Part shown: positions 7,879-15,870 of the stretch, in pieces | How positions within the stretch are numbered: the first letter of the stretch is position 1 | Layout: every line of letters starts with the position of its first letter | Assembly: GCA_031273725.1 (NCBI GenBank) | Contig: JAISRG010000048.1 | Location: 1-18,126 of the forward strand | DNA length: 18,126 bases | From: Puniceicoccales bacterium | Lineage (GTDB): Bacteria; Verrucomicrobiota; Verrucomicrobiia; Opitutales; JAIRKQ01 | Direction: 5' to 3' | Notes under the pieces: generated by a model | What the model was told of the DNA's origin: nothing | The model's input: only the letters and a program-made list of their open reading frames with translations | The model's database searches: none | Translations under genes and position numbers: made by a program

Positions 7879-7976
7879 AAAAAAAGATAGGAGGAAAGGC
7901 GGGAAAGGGACGGGGGAGCGGAGTTTATTCCTAAAAACTTTTCTGTCAAAGATTTCTCTCCGTTTGTTCTCCTATC
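7879..7976 (-). other. Long inverted repeat with T-tract, 3' of OTU-like gene
   Basis: GATAGGAG on the minus strand (7976-7969) is exactly complementary to CTCCTATC (7893-7886), which is followed by seven T (7885-7879). Between them CGGAG and CTCCG (7962-7958 and 7923-7919) can pair as an inner 5-bp stem. The loop is long, so this is a poor classical terminator, but it would fold the 3' region of the OTU-like transcript or form part of a small RNA. Confidence 0.35.
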
Positions 7977-8016
7977 ATTCGCTCATTTCTTCCGTTTATT
8001 CGGCCACTCTTTCCTT

Positions 8017-8853
8017 TCATTTTACCTCTTCGTTGGGTGTTTTGCGTAGAAGCTGTAGCACACTATCTTCCCGTTGCAGATTTTTATGGGGGGCTGCATC
8101 AAAGTGTCCACCACTCGAAACGGAAACTAACGCTATTGTTTTAGGGTAATTTAATAATTTCAATGCAATATCATGGATGGTAGCTTCGTTAAAATTTAAG
8201 GGACCCGGCAAATTCGTTTCAAGCCACCGGGACAAGTCATCAATTCTATCTTGTTGCCATTCGGAATCCCTACACCATTGCACAAAATTTTGAGACAAAT
8301 CTGATTCTTTTTCAAAATGAAAACTTAAGTCTACGCCAGGTACGGAAAAAATCAGTTGATCAAGTTTATTATTTGTATGACATATTTCAATAACTGGACG
8401 CCCCAAAAGGGTTGCAACAGATGGACAAGAATTCGAATCTAACATTTCATTGGAATTTTCATTACCATAGTCCAACTTACTCCTTAATAAATTAATCATT
8501 TCTGTGGTGTGAGTATGATCTCCCACTTGCTCTAATATTGAATTGAATCCACAGTTGTTATGTCCATCTCCGGATATATGTTTTTGGTGTCTACCGGTAT
8601 CACTTAAAATGGTGCTCAAAGTGATGCCATTGAGATACTTGGGGACAGGCGGAGTGGTTTCTACTTCTACTTGCACTTGCCGCGCTTGCAAGCTGGTCTC
8701 AGGCACAGCGTTTGTTTGTTGTAAGCGGTTGACGATTTTAGGGACTAGGTACTTGACAAACGCCTGAAGACGGTTTCGTTCCTGTGGCTGTTCGACCTTA
8801 GGCATGTTTTCAGTTGCATTGTCTGTTTTTTGTAAAATGTCTGCTATTTCCAT
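8017..8853 (-). CDS. Predicted OTU-like cysteine protease (possible secreted effector)
   Basis: This 278-residue protein has no clear housekeeping match. Residues 1-75 look disordered and are rich in Gln, Glu, Thr and Pro, with no membrane segment or Sec signal peptide. The rest fits the OTU deubiquitinase order: GDGHNNCGFNSI (95-106) with candidate nucleophile C101, then a strand GRPVIEIC (151-158), and finally a strand before GGHFDAA (248-254) with candidate H250 and D252. OTU enzymes cleave ubiquitin chains, which bacteria lack, so a host-directed effector is inferred; the flexible N-terminus could carry a secretion signal. Ulp1-type peptidases have His before Cys, opposite to this order. 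ATG 8853 has no Shine-Dalgarno sequence. It is flanked by structured noncoding DNA and diverges from dnaE. The OTU call rests on motifs only. Confidence 0.5.
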   Translation of the reverse strand: MEIADILQKTDNATENMPKVEQPQERNRLQAFVKYLVPKIVNRLQQTNAVPETSLQARQVQVEVETTPPVPKYLNGITLSTILSDTGRHQKHISGDGHNNCGFNSILEQVGDHTHTTEMINLLRSKLDYGNENSNEMLDSNSCPSVATLLGRPVIEICHTNNKLDQLIFSVPGVDLSFHFEKESDLSQNFVQWCRDSEWQQDRIDDLSRWLETNLPGPLNFNEATIHDIALKLLNYPKTIALVSVSSGGHFDAAPHKNLQREDSVLQLLRKTPNEEVK

Positions 8854-8860
8854 AAATTGA

Positions 8861-8869
8861 TGATATAAT
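8861..8869 (+). promoter_or_regulatory. Extended -10 promoter for dnaE
   Basis: TGATATAAT is an extended -10 element (TG, one base, then a perfect TATAAT at 8864-8869) on the plus strand in the gap before dnaE. No good -35 lies 16-18 bases upstream, which extended -10 promoters can tolerate. It would give dnaE a leader of roughly 185 bases. Confidence 0.45.
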
Positions 8870-8880
8870 TGTTACACTGT

Positions 8881-8908
8881 ATTTTACATTTCGACCCCAA
8901 AAAAACAA
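8881..8908 (-). promoter_or_regulatory. Possible promoter for OTU-like gene
   Basis: On the minus strand TTGTTT (8908-8903) and TAAAAT (8886-8881) are separated by 16 bases, about 28 bases before the ATG at 8853. The -10 is a 5/6 match and the -35 is weak. In this AT-rich gap chance matches are likely. Confidence 0.25.
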
Positions 8909-9038
8909 GGAAAAATTTTGAAAAAATTTATGGGATGAAATTTTTTGATAATCTGCGATTAAGGCATGGGGAAATTTTACAAAAATTGGACAGCGGCACT
9001 TGCAAAAAATTGCTTCCGAATAACGATTGCAAAGTTGG

Positions 9039-9057
9039 AATGTTTTTTCAGAACATT
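9039..9057 (+). other. Small hairpin just upstream of dnaE start
   Basis: AATGTT (9039-9044) and AACATT (9052-9057) form a perfect 6-bp stem with a 7-base loop, ending 4 bases before ATG 9062. It sits where a Shine-Dalgarno sequence would be expected, and none is seen. It could affect initiation, or be chance in AT-rich DNA. Confidence 0.25.
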
Positions 9058-9061
9058 TGCC

Positions 9062-12000
9062 ATGGCAGATAAGTCTTTTGTCCACCTCCATGTACACACT
9101 GATTATAGTTTGCTCGATGGTGCATGTCGCATGGATAGGCTATTTGACCGTGTCAATGAACTGAAAATGCCGGCGATTGCAATGACGGATCACGGAAATG
9201 TTTTTGGGGTACCCGATTTCGTGAAATATGCCCAAAAAGCAAACGTTAAGCCGATCATCGGGTGTGAGTTTTATGCCCTATACCATGAGGATATTGGGGA
9301 AAGGAAAAAATATCCGGTTTATCATACAATATTATTGGCCAAAAACTTAAATGGATATCAAAATTTGTGCAAATTGGTGTCCATTGCCCATAGGGAAGGA
9401 TTTTATTACAGACCACGGATAAATTTCGACCTTTTGCGAAAATATGGAACGGATTTGGTATGTTTAAGCGGATGTATTCAGGGGTACTTGCCACAAATGC
9501 TGTTGGATGGGAACGATGAGTTGGCCAAACGTGGATTGGATGAGTTCGTATCAATTTTTGGCAAAGAAAATTTTTTCATTGAGGTACAAAATCACGGAAT
9601 CGATGAACAAAAAATTGTACTGCCAAAATTACTAAAGCTTGCGGATGACAATGGGATTCGTGCGGTTGCTACCAATGATTGCCACTATGTTTTGCAAACG
9701 GACTGGGAGGCCCACGATGCCATGTTGTGTATCCAAACCGGAGCAAAGGTCAAAGATGAAAATCGCATGAGGATGGGATGGCATCAGTTTTATATAAAAT
9801 CTCGCGGGGAGATGGAATTGCTCTTCGATGGTCGTTCGGATATTTTAGACAACACTTTCGTTGTCGCTGAAATGTGCAACTTCGAAATGCCCTATGGGGA
9901 GAACCATTACCCGGTCTTTCGGAAATCTAACGGAGATGACGTTTCCAACGGAGAATTTTTGCGAAATTTGTGCCTTAGAGGATTAAAAGAGCGATATGGG
10001 GTTGAATATGTTGCCACAAATGACCTTGAGAAATCCGCAAAGAAAAAAAAAGAAGCCTTTGGTTTAAATGAAATAAGTCAGGAAGAAAAACATTCGGCGG
10101 AAAACCTCAGTCGGCGGCTTGACTATGAGCTATCGATCATAGAAAAAACAGGATTCGTTGATTACTTTTTAATCGTTTGGGATTTTGTTAATTGGGCAAA
10201 GACACATGGTGTCGTCGTGGGTCCTGGGCGTGGATCCGGAGCTGGGTGTTTGATGGCATATGTGCTAAAAATTACGGATATTGACCCCATACGGTTCAAT
10301 TTGCTTTTCGAGAGATTTCTTAACCCGGAACGCATTTCTCCGCCAGATTTTGACATAGACTTTTGCATGAATCGCCGGGAGGATGTCATCGAATACGTTC
10401 GCAATGTCTATGGTCGAGACCACGTGGCGAATATCATAACCTTTGGAACATTTGGGGCGAAAATGGTCATTCGCGATCTTTGCAGGGTCTATGATATTCC
10501 CTATGAAGAAGCGGACAGGGTGGCAAAAATGGTCCCCGATGACCTTGGAATTACCATAGAAAATGCGATTGCCAAATCGGCGGAATTGCGCAACGAGCAG
10601 CATCGGAATCCATTAGTCGGTAAAATCCTGGAAGAAGGAAAAATTTTGGAAGGAATGGTGAGGAACACTGGAACCCATGCATGTGGAATAATCATTGCTG
10701 ATCGGCCAACGCAGGATCTCGTCCCGGTAACCATACAGGACAATGTGCTCTGTACGCAATATGCCAAGGAGGCAGTGGAAGAGCTTGGGTTGCTGAAAAT
10801 GGATTTTTTGGGATTAAAAACTCTAACGGTGATTGATTTGGCAGAGAGGAACATTCGCCGTCGGCCTGGATTGGAAAATTTTAGTGTTTCAAATGTCGGA
10901 TTGGAAGACGAAGACACATTTGCACTGATGCGGACCGGCGATACCACCGGCGTCTTCCAGTTTGAATCCGGAGGAATCCAGCGCTGGTGTAGGCAATTTG
11001 GATTCACCAGTGTCGATGACATTAGTGCACTAAGTGCGTTGTATCGACCGGGACCAATGGAATGGTTGTCGGAATATGTCGCAGGGAAAAAAGATCCGAC
11101 AAAAATCAAATACGTTCATCCGCTACTGGAAAATGTTTGCCGATCCACAAATGGCATCCTTGTGTATCAGGAACAGGTCATGGAAGCAGCGCGAATAATC
11201 GCTGGATATTCCCTTGGCGGAGCTGATATTTTGCGGCGTGCAATGGGCAAAAAAAAGGTTGATGTGATGAACGCTCAGAGGGATGTTTTCGTCAAGGGTG
11301 CGGCCGCGCATAATGGGATTCCGAAAAAAAAGGCGGAGGAGATTTTCTCCGTGTTGGAAAAATTTGCGGGCTATGGATTTAATAAGTCCCATTCGGATGC
11401 CTATGCCGTAATTGGGTATTATACCGCCTATTTGAAAGCCCATTTCCCCGTAGAATTTATGGCAGCATTGCTTTCCTGTGATAGTGGGAATGCTGACAAA
11501 ATTAGGGATTTAATTGCCGAAGCTACCCGCATGGGAATATCTGTCATGGGCCCCGATATTAATAAATCTGGAGAAGCCTTTACTCCGTATGTCGAGGGCA
11601 ATGATGGCTATATTTTGTTTGGATTATCGGCGATAAAGGGTCTTGGTGATGTCGCCGCCAAAAATATTCTGTCGGAGCGCGATCAAAATGGTCCATACGT
11701 GGATTTCATGGATTTTATGAAGCGGGTAGATGTGCGCGTGGTTAATAAACGGGTGCAGGAAGTCCTGATTCTGACTGGAGCATTCGATGTTTTCGGCAAT
11801 GACAGGAAGCATTTGATGGAATATCTACCCACCGCCATGCAAGAGGCTGCCACAATGCAGCAGGATGCATCCATGGGCCAGATGCAATTGTTCGATGTGT
11901 TGGGAACCGCCGAAAAAGATGGTCGAATGCAAATCCCCACAAAATCTAGTCCGATGTCTAAAATCGAAAAATTGCGCCATGAAAAGATGCTTCTAGGTTT

Positions 12001-12640
12001 TTATATTAGTGGAAATCCGCTGGAAGATTATAGGGAATTTTTGCCGAGTATAAATTCGCCGGCGAGTGGAGATTTGTCGGTTTTGACGGATAGAGATCAG
12101 TTTAGAATCTGTGGAATTTTGGGAACAATTAGTAGAAAAATCACAAAAAAAGATAATCGTGCGTGGGCATTTTTCACTTTGGAAACAAGAGATGCGCAAT
12201 ATAAAATGAACTGTTTCCCCGATGCCTATGAAAAAGTGTACCATAAGCTGGAAGAAGGAACTTTGGTTATGGTTACCGGTAATGCGCGGTTACGTGATTC
12301 GGAAATCAGTTTTAATGTAAGCGACCTTGAACCATTAAACCATGCAATCGGAAGACTAACGAAAACCGTGACATGGTTGCTCGATGCGGAAACCGGCCAA
12401 CTATCGGCATTTTTGGATGAATTTAAGGATTTTGTCCACGGAAATGATGGCACCGTCGAACATGTCCTAATTTTTGAGTTTTGCGATGGCCGCCAGGAAA
12501 AAGCAAAGCTGGCAAATTCACTGCGTAGCTCTTTGGATGTGAAAAAAATACGGAACTTTGCACAAAATTCCGTCGTGAAGAACATACGATTCGATGTCGA
12601 GCCGCTGCGTGTATCAAGTAACGGAAAATTCTTCGGGTAA
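9062..12640 (+). CDS. dnaE: DNA polymerase III alpha subunit
   Basis: DnaE is the replicative polymerase catalytic subunit. The start is placed at ATG 9062 (1192 aa, MADKSFVHLHVHTDYSLLDG) because the PHP domain conventionally begins there; the frame also opens at ATG 8966, but those 32 extra residues are unlike DnaE. The PHP domain keeps HxH (H10, H12), TDHGN, GCEFY, YHTILLA and NDCHY, so a metal site and possible proofreading nuclease are plausible. The polymerase site is PDFDIDF with D431 and D433, and the third Asp is D581 in KMDFLGL. Further on come FNKSHSDAYAVIGYYTAY, the clamp-binding-like QMQLFD (940-945) and an OB-fold starting FRICGILG. A Lys/Glu-rich insertion follows RYGVEYV. The length is normal for DnaE1. 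Confidence 0.97.
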   Translation: MADKSFVHLHVHTDYSLLDGACRMDRLFDRVNELKMPAIAMTDHGNVFGVPDFVKYAQKANVKPIIGCEFYALYHEDIGERKKYPVYHTILLAKNLNGYQNLCKLVSIAHREGFYYRPRINFDLLRKYGTDLVCLSGCIQGYLPQMLLDGNDELAKRGLDEFVSIFGKENFFIEVQNHGIDEQKIVLPKLLKLADDNGIRAVATNDCHYVLQTDWEAHDAMLCIQTGAKVKDENRMRMGWHQFYIKSRGEMELLFDGRSDILDNTFVVAEMCNFEMPYGENHYPVFRKSNGDDVSNGEFLRNLCLRGLKERYGVEYVATNDLEKSAKKKKEAFGLNEISQEEKHSAENLSRRLDYELSIIEKTGFVDYFLIVWDFVNWAKTHGVVVGPGRGSGAGCLMAYVLKITDIDPIRFNLLFERFLNPERISPPDFDIDFCMNRREDVIEYVRNVYGRDHVANIITFGTFGAKMVIRDLCRVYDIPYEEADRVAKMVPDDLGITIENAIAKSAELRNEQHRNPLVGKILEEGKILEGMVRNTGTHACGIIIADRPTQDLVPVTIQDNVLCTQYAKEAVEELGLLKMDFLGLKTLTVIDLAERNIRRRPGLENFSVSNVGLEDEDTFALMRTGDTTGVFQFESGGIQRWCRQFGFTSVDDISALSALYRPGPMEWLSEYVAGKKDPTKIKYVHPLLENVCRSTNGILVYQEQVMEAARIIAGYSLGGADILRRAMGKKKVDVMNAQRDVFVKGAAAHNGIPKKKAEEIFSVLEKFAGYGFNKSHSDAYAVIGYYTAYLKAHFPVEFMAALLSCDSGNADKIRDLIAEATRMGISVMGPDINKSGEAFTPYVEGNDGYILFGLSAIKGLGDVAAKNILSERDQNGPYVDFMDFMKRVDVRVVNKRVQEVLILTGAFDVFGNDRKHLMEYLPTAMQEAATMQQDASMGQMQLFDVLGTAEKDGRMQIPTKSSPMSKIEKLRHEKMLLGFYISGNPLEDYREFLPSINSPASGDLSVLTDRDQFRICGILGTISRKITKKDNRAWAFFTLETRDAQYKMNCFPDAYEKVYHKLEEGTLVMVTGNARLRDSEISFNVSDLEPLNHAIGRLTKTVTWLLDAETGQLSAFLDEFKDFVHGNDGTVEHVLIFEFCDGRQEKAKLANSLRSSLDVKKIRNFAQNSVVKNIRFDVEPLRVSSNGKFFG

Positions 12641-12652
12641 CCGTTTTATTGG

Positions 12653-12680
12653 TTGCACATTAAAATTATTTTTTTATCAC
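12653..12680 (+). promoter_or_regulatory. Possible promoter before ABC exporter operon
   Basis: In the 56-base gap after dnaE, TTGCAC (12653-12658) and TATCAC (12675-12680) are 16 bases apart, ahead of ATG 12697. Both are partial consensus matches. No clear terminator follows dnaE, so read-through from dnaE is equally possible. Confidence 0.22.
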
Positions 12681-12696
12681 TTAGCGCCGTAAAATC

Positions 12697-13671
12697 ATGT
12701 CTGGAAACGACGCGGTAGTTGTAAATAATTTAACAAAAAAATATTGCAGGCAGGTGGCATTAAATGCCATATCGTTTTCGATAAAAACAGGTAGCGTCGT
12801 TGGTCTGATTGGGCCCAATGGGGCAGGAAAAAGTTCCATCCTAAAGATTTTGGCTGGAGTAATCACGGGAACATCGGGCGATGTCCTGATCAATGGAGAT
12901 TCCATGGCAGAAAATGCAATGCAGGCAAAGCGGCATATCTCATTTATGCCGGAAAATAATCCCTTGCCAGACCACCTGCGTGTGGGGGAATACTTGCGTT
13001 TTCGGGCAGAATTGAAGGGCATTCCAGAAAAAAGAATTCGACAAAATGCCGAAAAAGTTATGCGCCAGTGTGATTTATATTACGAAGCACGCTATTGCAT
13101 GATAAAGACACTTTCGAAGGGATATCGCCAGCGTGTCGGAATAGCGGATGCCATGCTTGGAAATAATGAAATCATTATTCTCGATGAGCCAACCATTGGT
13201 CTCGACCCTCACCAAATCATTGGCGTGAGGAAAATTATTGATACAAGTAAGGGCACTCGCACAATTTTAATCTCCAGCCATATTTTAAGCGAATTGGAAA
13301 CCGTTTGTGATAATTTTATTATCATTAATCGGGGCCACATTGTTGCCACGGGCACCTTGGACGAACTCTCAAACAACATCAAAGAGCAAGATACGTTCCG
13401 TGCCAAAATATGTGGAGACGAACAGATTATAAGGAAAGAATTCGAATTGGCGGGTATACAAATTGTTGAATTTAAGCGATCTCCATATGGCGATGAGTAT
13501 GTGATAAAATTTATTGCTACCGAAGAAGCATATCGTATTCTGTTGTCAAAAATTTCTAACCATAGGGAGTTGTTTGTGAAAAAAATTGGGTACGTGGAAT
13601 ATACCCTAGAAGAAATTTTCCTAAATTCCACGCGCCGGTGTAGGGATCAGGATGATATTGAGAACTCATGA
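12697..13671 (+). CDS. ABC transporter ATP-binding protein, GldA-like
   Basis: This is the ATPase of an ABC-2 type exporter. Over 324 residues it shows Walker A GPNGAGKSS (39-47), the FMPENNPL segment at the Q-loop (83-90), signature LSKGYRQRVG (139-148), Walker B IIILDEPTIGLDP and H-loop SSHILSE (193-199). The P-E-N-N-P-L form, with Glu at the Q-loop position, is typical of the GldA/NatA-like branch. The C-terminal extension after about residue 225 is the usual regulatory tail of this group. Its TGA overlaps the permease ATG in an ATGA (13668-13671), and three partner genes follow. In Bacteroidetes GldA is tied to gliding. Outside that phylum homologous clusters have no settled substrate, so a gliding role should not be assumed. 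Confidence 0.92.
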   Translation: MSGNDAVVVNNLTKKYCRQVALNAISFSIKTGSVVGLIGPNGAGKSSILKILAGVITGTSGDVLINGDSMAENAMQAKRHISFMPENNPLPDHLRVGEYLRFRAELKGIPEKRIRQNAEKVMRQCDLYYEARYCMIKTLSKGYRQRVGIADAMLGNNEIIILDEPTIGLDPHQIIGVRKIIDTSKGTRTILISSHILSELETVCDNFIIINRGHIVATGTLDELSNNIKEQDTFRAKICGDEQIIRKEFELAGIQIVEFKRSPYGDEYVIKFIATEEAYRILLSKISNHRELFVKKIGYVEYTLEEIFLNSTRRCRDQDDIENS

Positions 13672-14429
13672 AAAAGTTTTATACACTATTAAAATATGAG
13701 ATATACAAGTTGATGGTATCGCCGGCGACGTATGTCATTGCGCTGATTTTTACACTATCAATCGGAGGAATCTTTGCATTTCTCCTGCATGACTATACAA
13801 GATTCGAGCAAGATATCCCTCTGATTCAAATGTTTTGCCGTTGTTTTTGGTTGCCAACGTGCGTGATCGTTCCACTGTTGTCCATGCGATCATTTTCCGA
13901 AGAAGACAAGTACGGAACATTTCAGAGCTTATTTGCTGTACCAATTTCATACATGGAGGTGGTGTTGGCGAAGTTTCTGGCCACATACGGGATGTTTATA
14001 TTCCTATGGCTGTGTTCCTGGTCTTTGTTTTTGGCTGTAGGATTTAAATCGGGATCCATTGTCCATGAAACGGCATTTGCATCCCAATTCAATATTGGTG
14101 GTGGGCTATTGTTTATCGCTGTCACTGGATTGCTTTTTGTCGCCATTGGAATATTTGCTAGTTCTCTTACGGAAAACCAAATTGTTTCGTGCATGCTGAC
14201 ATTTTTCATCCTGCTGACACTATTTATCTGTGGACAATTTTTCGCGAATCGTTCGCAGATATCAAATTTGACCTTATATGGAACGTATCTGGAATCGCTA
14301 AATATTTTTTCACAACTGGATAACTTCTGCAATGGAGTATTTGACTCGCGCATCATCGTGTTCTACGTGTCGACAAGCAAACTAATCTTCTGTTTTAGTA
14401 CGGTGGCCGTTCAAAGAAAGCTTAACTAG
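13668..14429 (+). CDS. ABC-2 type permease, GldF-like
   Basis: This 253-residue integral membrane protein has about six hydrophobic segments (near residues 20-42, 58-75, 103-130, 145-170, 180-200 and 225-245). The signature stretch VPLLSMRSFSEEDKYGT, followed by AVPISYMEVVLAKFLA, is the conserved region of GldF-like ABC-2 permeases, where an acidic and basic loop precedes an amphipathic coupling helix. It starts inside the ATPase stop codon (ATGA overlap), so the two are translationally coupled and should form one transporter. The GldG-like gene follows after 7 bases. The substrate is unknown. Confidence 0.88.
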   Translation: MKKFYTLLKYEIYKLMVSPATYVIALIFTLSIGGIFAFLLHDYTRFEQDIPLIQMFCRCFWLPTCVIVPLLSMRSFSEEDKYGTFQSLFAVPISYMEVVLAKFLATYGMFIFLWLCSWSLFLAVGFKSGSIVHETAFASQFNIGGGLLFIAVTGLLFVAIGIFASSLTENQIVSCMLTFFILLTLFICGQFFANRSQISNLTLYGTYLESLNIFSQLDNFCNGVFDSRIIVFYVSTSKLIFCFSTVAVQRKLN

Positions 14430-14436
14430 ACTTAAT

Positions 14437-15870
14437 ATGGCAAATTTCCGCAGTAGTAATATAATAAAGATGTTTTGCTCCATGCTAATTGTTTCGCTCG
14501 TCATCGTAACATATGGCATAGTTAATGCATTGTCGTCCAAATATTTCTATCGGAAAGCATTTGGTGAAAAATCTGGGTTTGTTTTGGGCGATGAATCGAA
14601 AAAAGTTCTAAGCAACTTGAAATCGGATGTGGAAATCTTTGTTTTACTGGAAAAAAATCAAGAATATGCCAATGTGTTTGACTTGGTGAAAAATGATATT
14701 CGCCGTTTGATGAATGAATATGTCAATTTTACGAACGAAAATCGGATTAAAGTAGAGTTTATCAATGTTATCGAAAATGCCAAGGGATATTCGAATCTAT
14801 GTGGGCGTTTTGGAATTTTGCCAGCCAATTGCATCGTCATAGCGACAAACGGCAAGACTAAAGTTTTGGTCATCGATGAGTTTTATAAAATTCATAATGG
14901 TAGTGTCGTAGCATTTCGCGGGGAGCAAGTTGTAACGTCCTCCTTGAAAGAATTGTCAAACACAGATCGCAATGTGCTATACTTCCTAGTTGGCCATGGG
15001 GAACATGAATTGGGAAGCGTATCGTTTTCGAGGGGGCTGTCGGCCCTATGGCATGCTGCGAAGCAAAAAAATTGCGAAGTTCGCTCCCTGAATTTATACG
15101 ATACGAAGGCCATTCCCGAAGATGCTGATCTGGTTGTTATTGTCGGGGCAAAAAATAAATTTCTTGGCTTTGAGAAAGAAATTTTACGAGATTTCATTGA
15201 CAATCGGAATGGGAAGTTGGTTTTCGCCCTGGATGGAAATTTTGACATTGGACTGAAAGACTTTTTCGACGATTATGGAATTTTTGTGGGAGGCAGCCCG
15301 CTTGTTCCGATCAATGAGACAGCCTCAAACTATTTGGAAGATTTGGTAATAAAACGCTTTGCATCCCATAAAATAAATGGAAGGCTCATGGAATATCGGG
15401 TGCCCGTGATTTTTGGTGCGACCTGTGAAGTCAAACAAACTCCATGGTTCGTGGACAATGAAAAATTTGAAATCACTGAACTTATGCAAACGGATGATGG
15501 AGTAACAGAACAAGGAAGCACTGGCAATAATGATTCCGTCGGGCAGTATATCGTTGCTACCATTTCCGAAAGAAAAAAATTTAATACCTCGGAAATGATA
15601 ACAGATTCAGGAAAAATCTTAGTAGTCGGAAATTCCGACTTCATCGCGAATGGAAAATTCAAAATCCTGGGCAATAGGATTTTTTGGTTCGGCATCAGCG
15701 ATTATATGCTTTATGGCAGCAATTCGGAAAATTTCGAGGATATCAAAATTGAAAAATATCGACTGGCATTGTCTAAAAAAAGTTTTACCAAAATTATGAT
15801 TAGGCTTGCGGTTCTGCCAACATTCTTTTCTTTGCTAGCAATATTTGTAGCATATCGAAGGAAAAAATGA
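14437..15870 (+). CDS. GldG-like ABC auxiliary protein
   Basis: A 477-residue membrane-anchored protein of the ABC_transp_aux (GldG-like) family. It has one transmembrane segment near the N-terminus (about 11-33) and one at the C-terminus (about 455-473), so the large middle part should sit outside the inner membrane. The family-typical run is FRGEQVVTSSLKELSN (160-175), followed by LYFLVGHGEHELGS, and earlier KVEFINV. Around 215-270 it has alternating strands such as DLVVIVGAKNKF and GKLVFALDGNFDIG, like the family's Rossmann-type fold. It begins 7 bases after the permease and its TGA overlaps the next ATG. It likely assembles with the two preceding transporter proteins. Confidence 0.85.
   Translation: MANFRSSNIIKMFCSMLIVSLVIVTYGIVNALSSKYFYRKAFGEKSGFVLGDESKKVLSNLKSDVEIFVLLEKNQEYANVFDLVKNDIRRLMNEYVNFTNENRIKVEFINVIENAKGYSNLCGRFGILPANCIVIATNGKTKVLVIDEFYKIHNGSVVAFRGEQVVTSSLKELSNTDRNVLYFLVGHGEHELGSVSFSRGLSALWHAAKQKNCEVRSLNLYDTKAIPEDADLVVIVGAKNKFLGFEKEILRDFIDNRNGKLVFALDGNFDIGLKDFFDDYGIFVGGSPLVPINETASNYLEDLVIKRFASHKINGRLMEYRVPVIFGATCEVKQTPWFVDNEKFEITELMQTDDGVTEQGSTGNNDSVGQYIVATISERKKFNTSEMITDSGKILVVGNSDFIANGKFKILGNRIFWFGISDYMLYGSNSENFEDIKIEKYRLALSKKSFTKIMIRLAVLPTFFSLLAIFVAYRRKK

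Larger units (their letters stand above)
7682..8016. other. 335-base gene-free region with terminator and repeats
   Basis: No convincing coding frame or tRNA lies between the phosphofructokinase-like gene and the end of the OTU-like gene, both on the minus strand. The right part is purine-rich on the plus strand (about 7876-7923) and then turns pyrimidine-rich (about 7950-8035). The left part is A/T-rich and should carry the promoter of the phosphofructokinase-like gene. A minus-strand terminator, a direct repeat and an inverted repeat are listed separately. A small RNA is possible but not shown. Confidence 0.6.

Noticed and set aside
7964..8149. Small plus-strand ORF over the end of the OTU-like gene
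   Set aside because: It is rich in Ser, Leu and Phe as expected from the complement of another gene and pyrimidine-rich DNA, with no ribosome binding site or recognisable domain.
8017..8853. Ulp1/SENP-type (C48) peptidase instead of OTU
   Set aside because: The DGHNNCG stretch recalls the Ulp1 Cys motif, but in that family His and Asp precede Cys. Here the only good His motif (GGHFDAA) is far downstream of Cys.
8966..9061. 32-residue extension of DnaE from ATG 8966
   Set aside because: The PHP domain normally begins within a few residues of the start, as at 9062, and the extension resembles no DnaE sequence. It remains possible, so it is mentioned in the leader finding.
10501..11109. Long minus-strand ORF inside dnaE (202 codons)
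   Set aside because: It is the reverse complement of a highly conserved polymerase region; its Ser/Pro-rich composition and lack of any domain mark it as a shadow frame.
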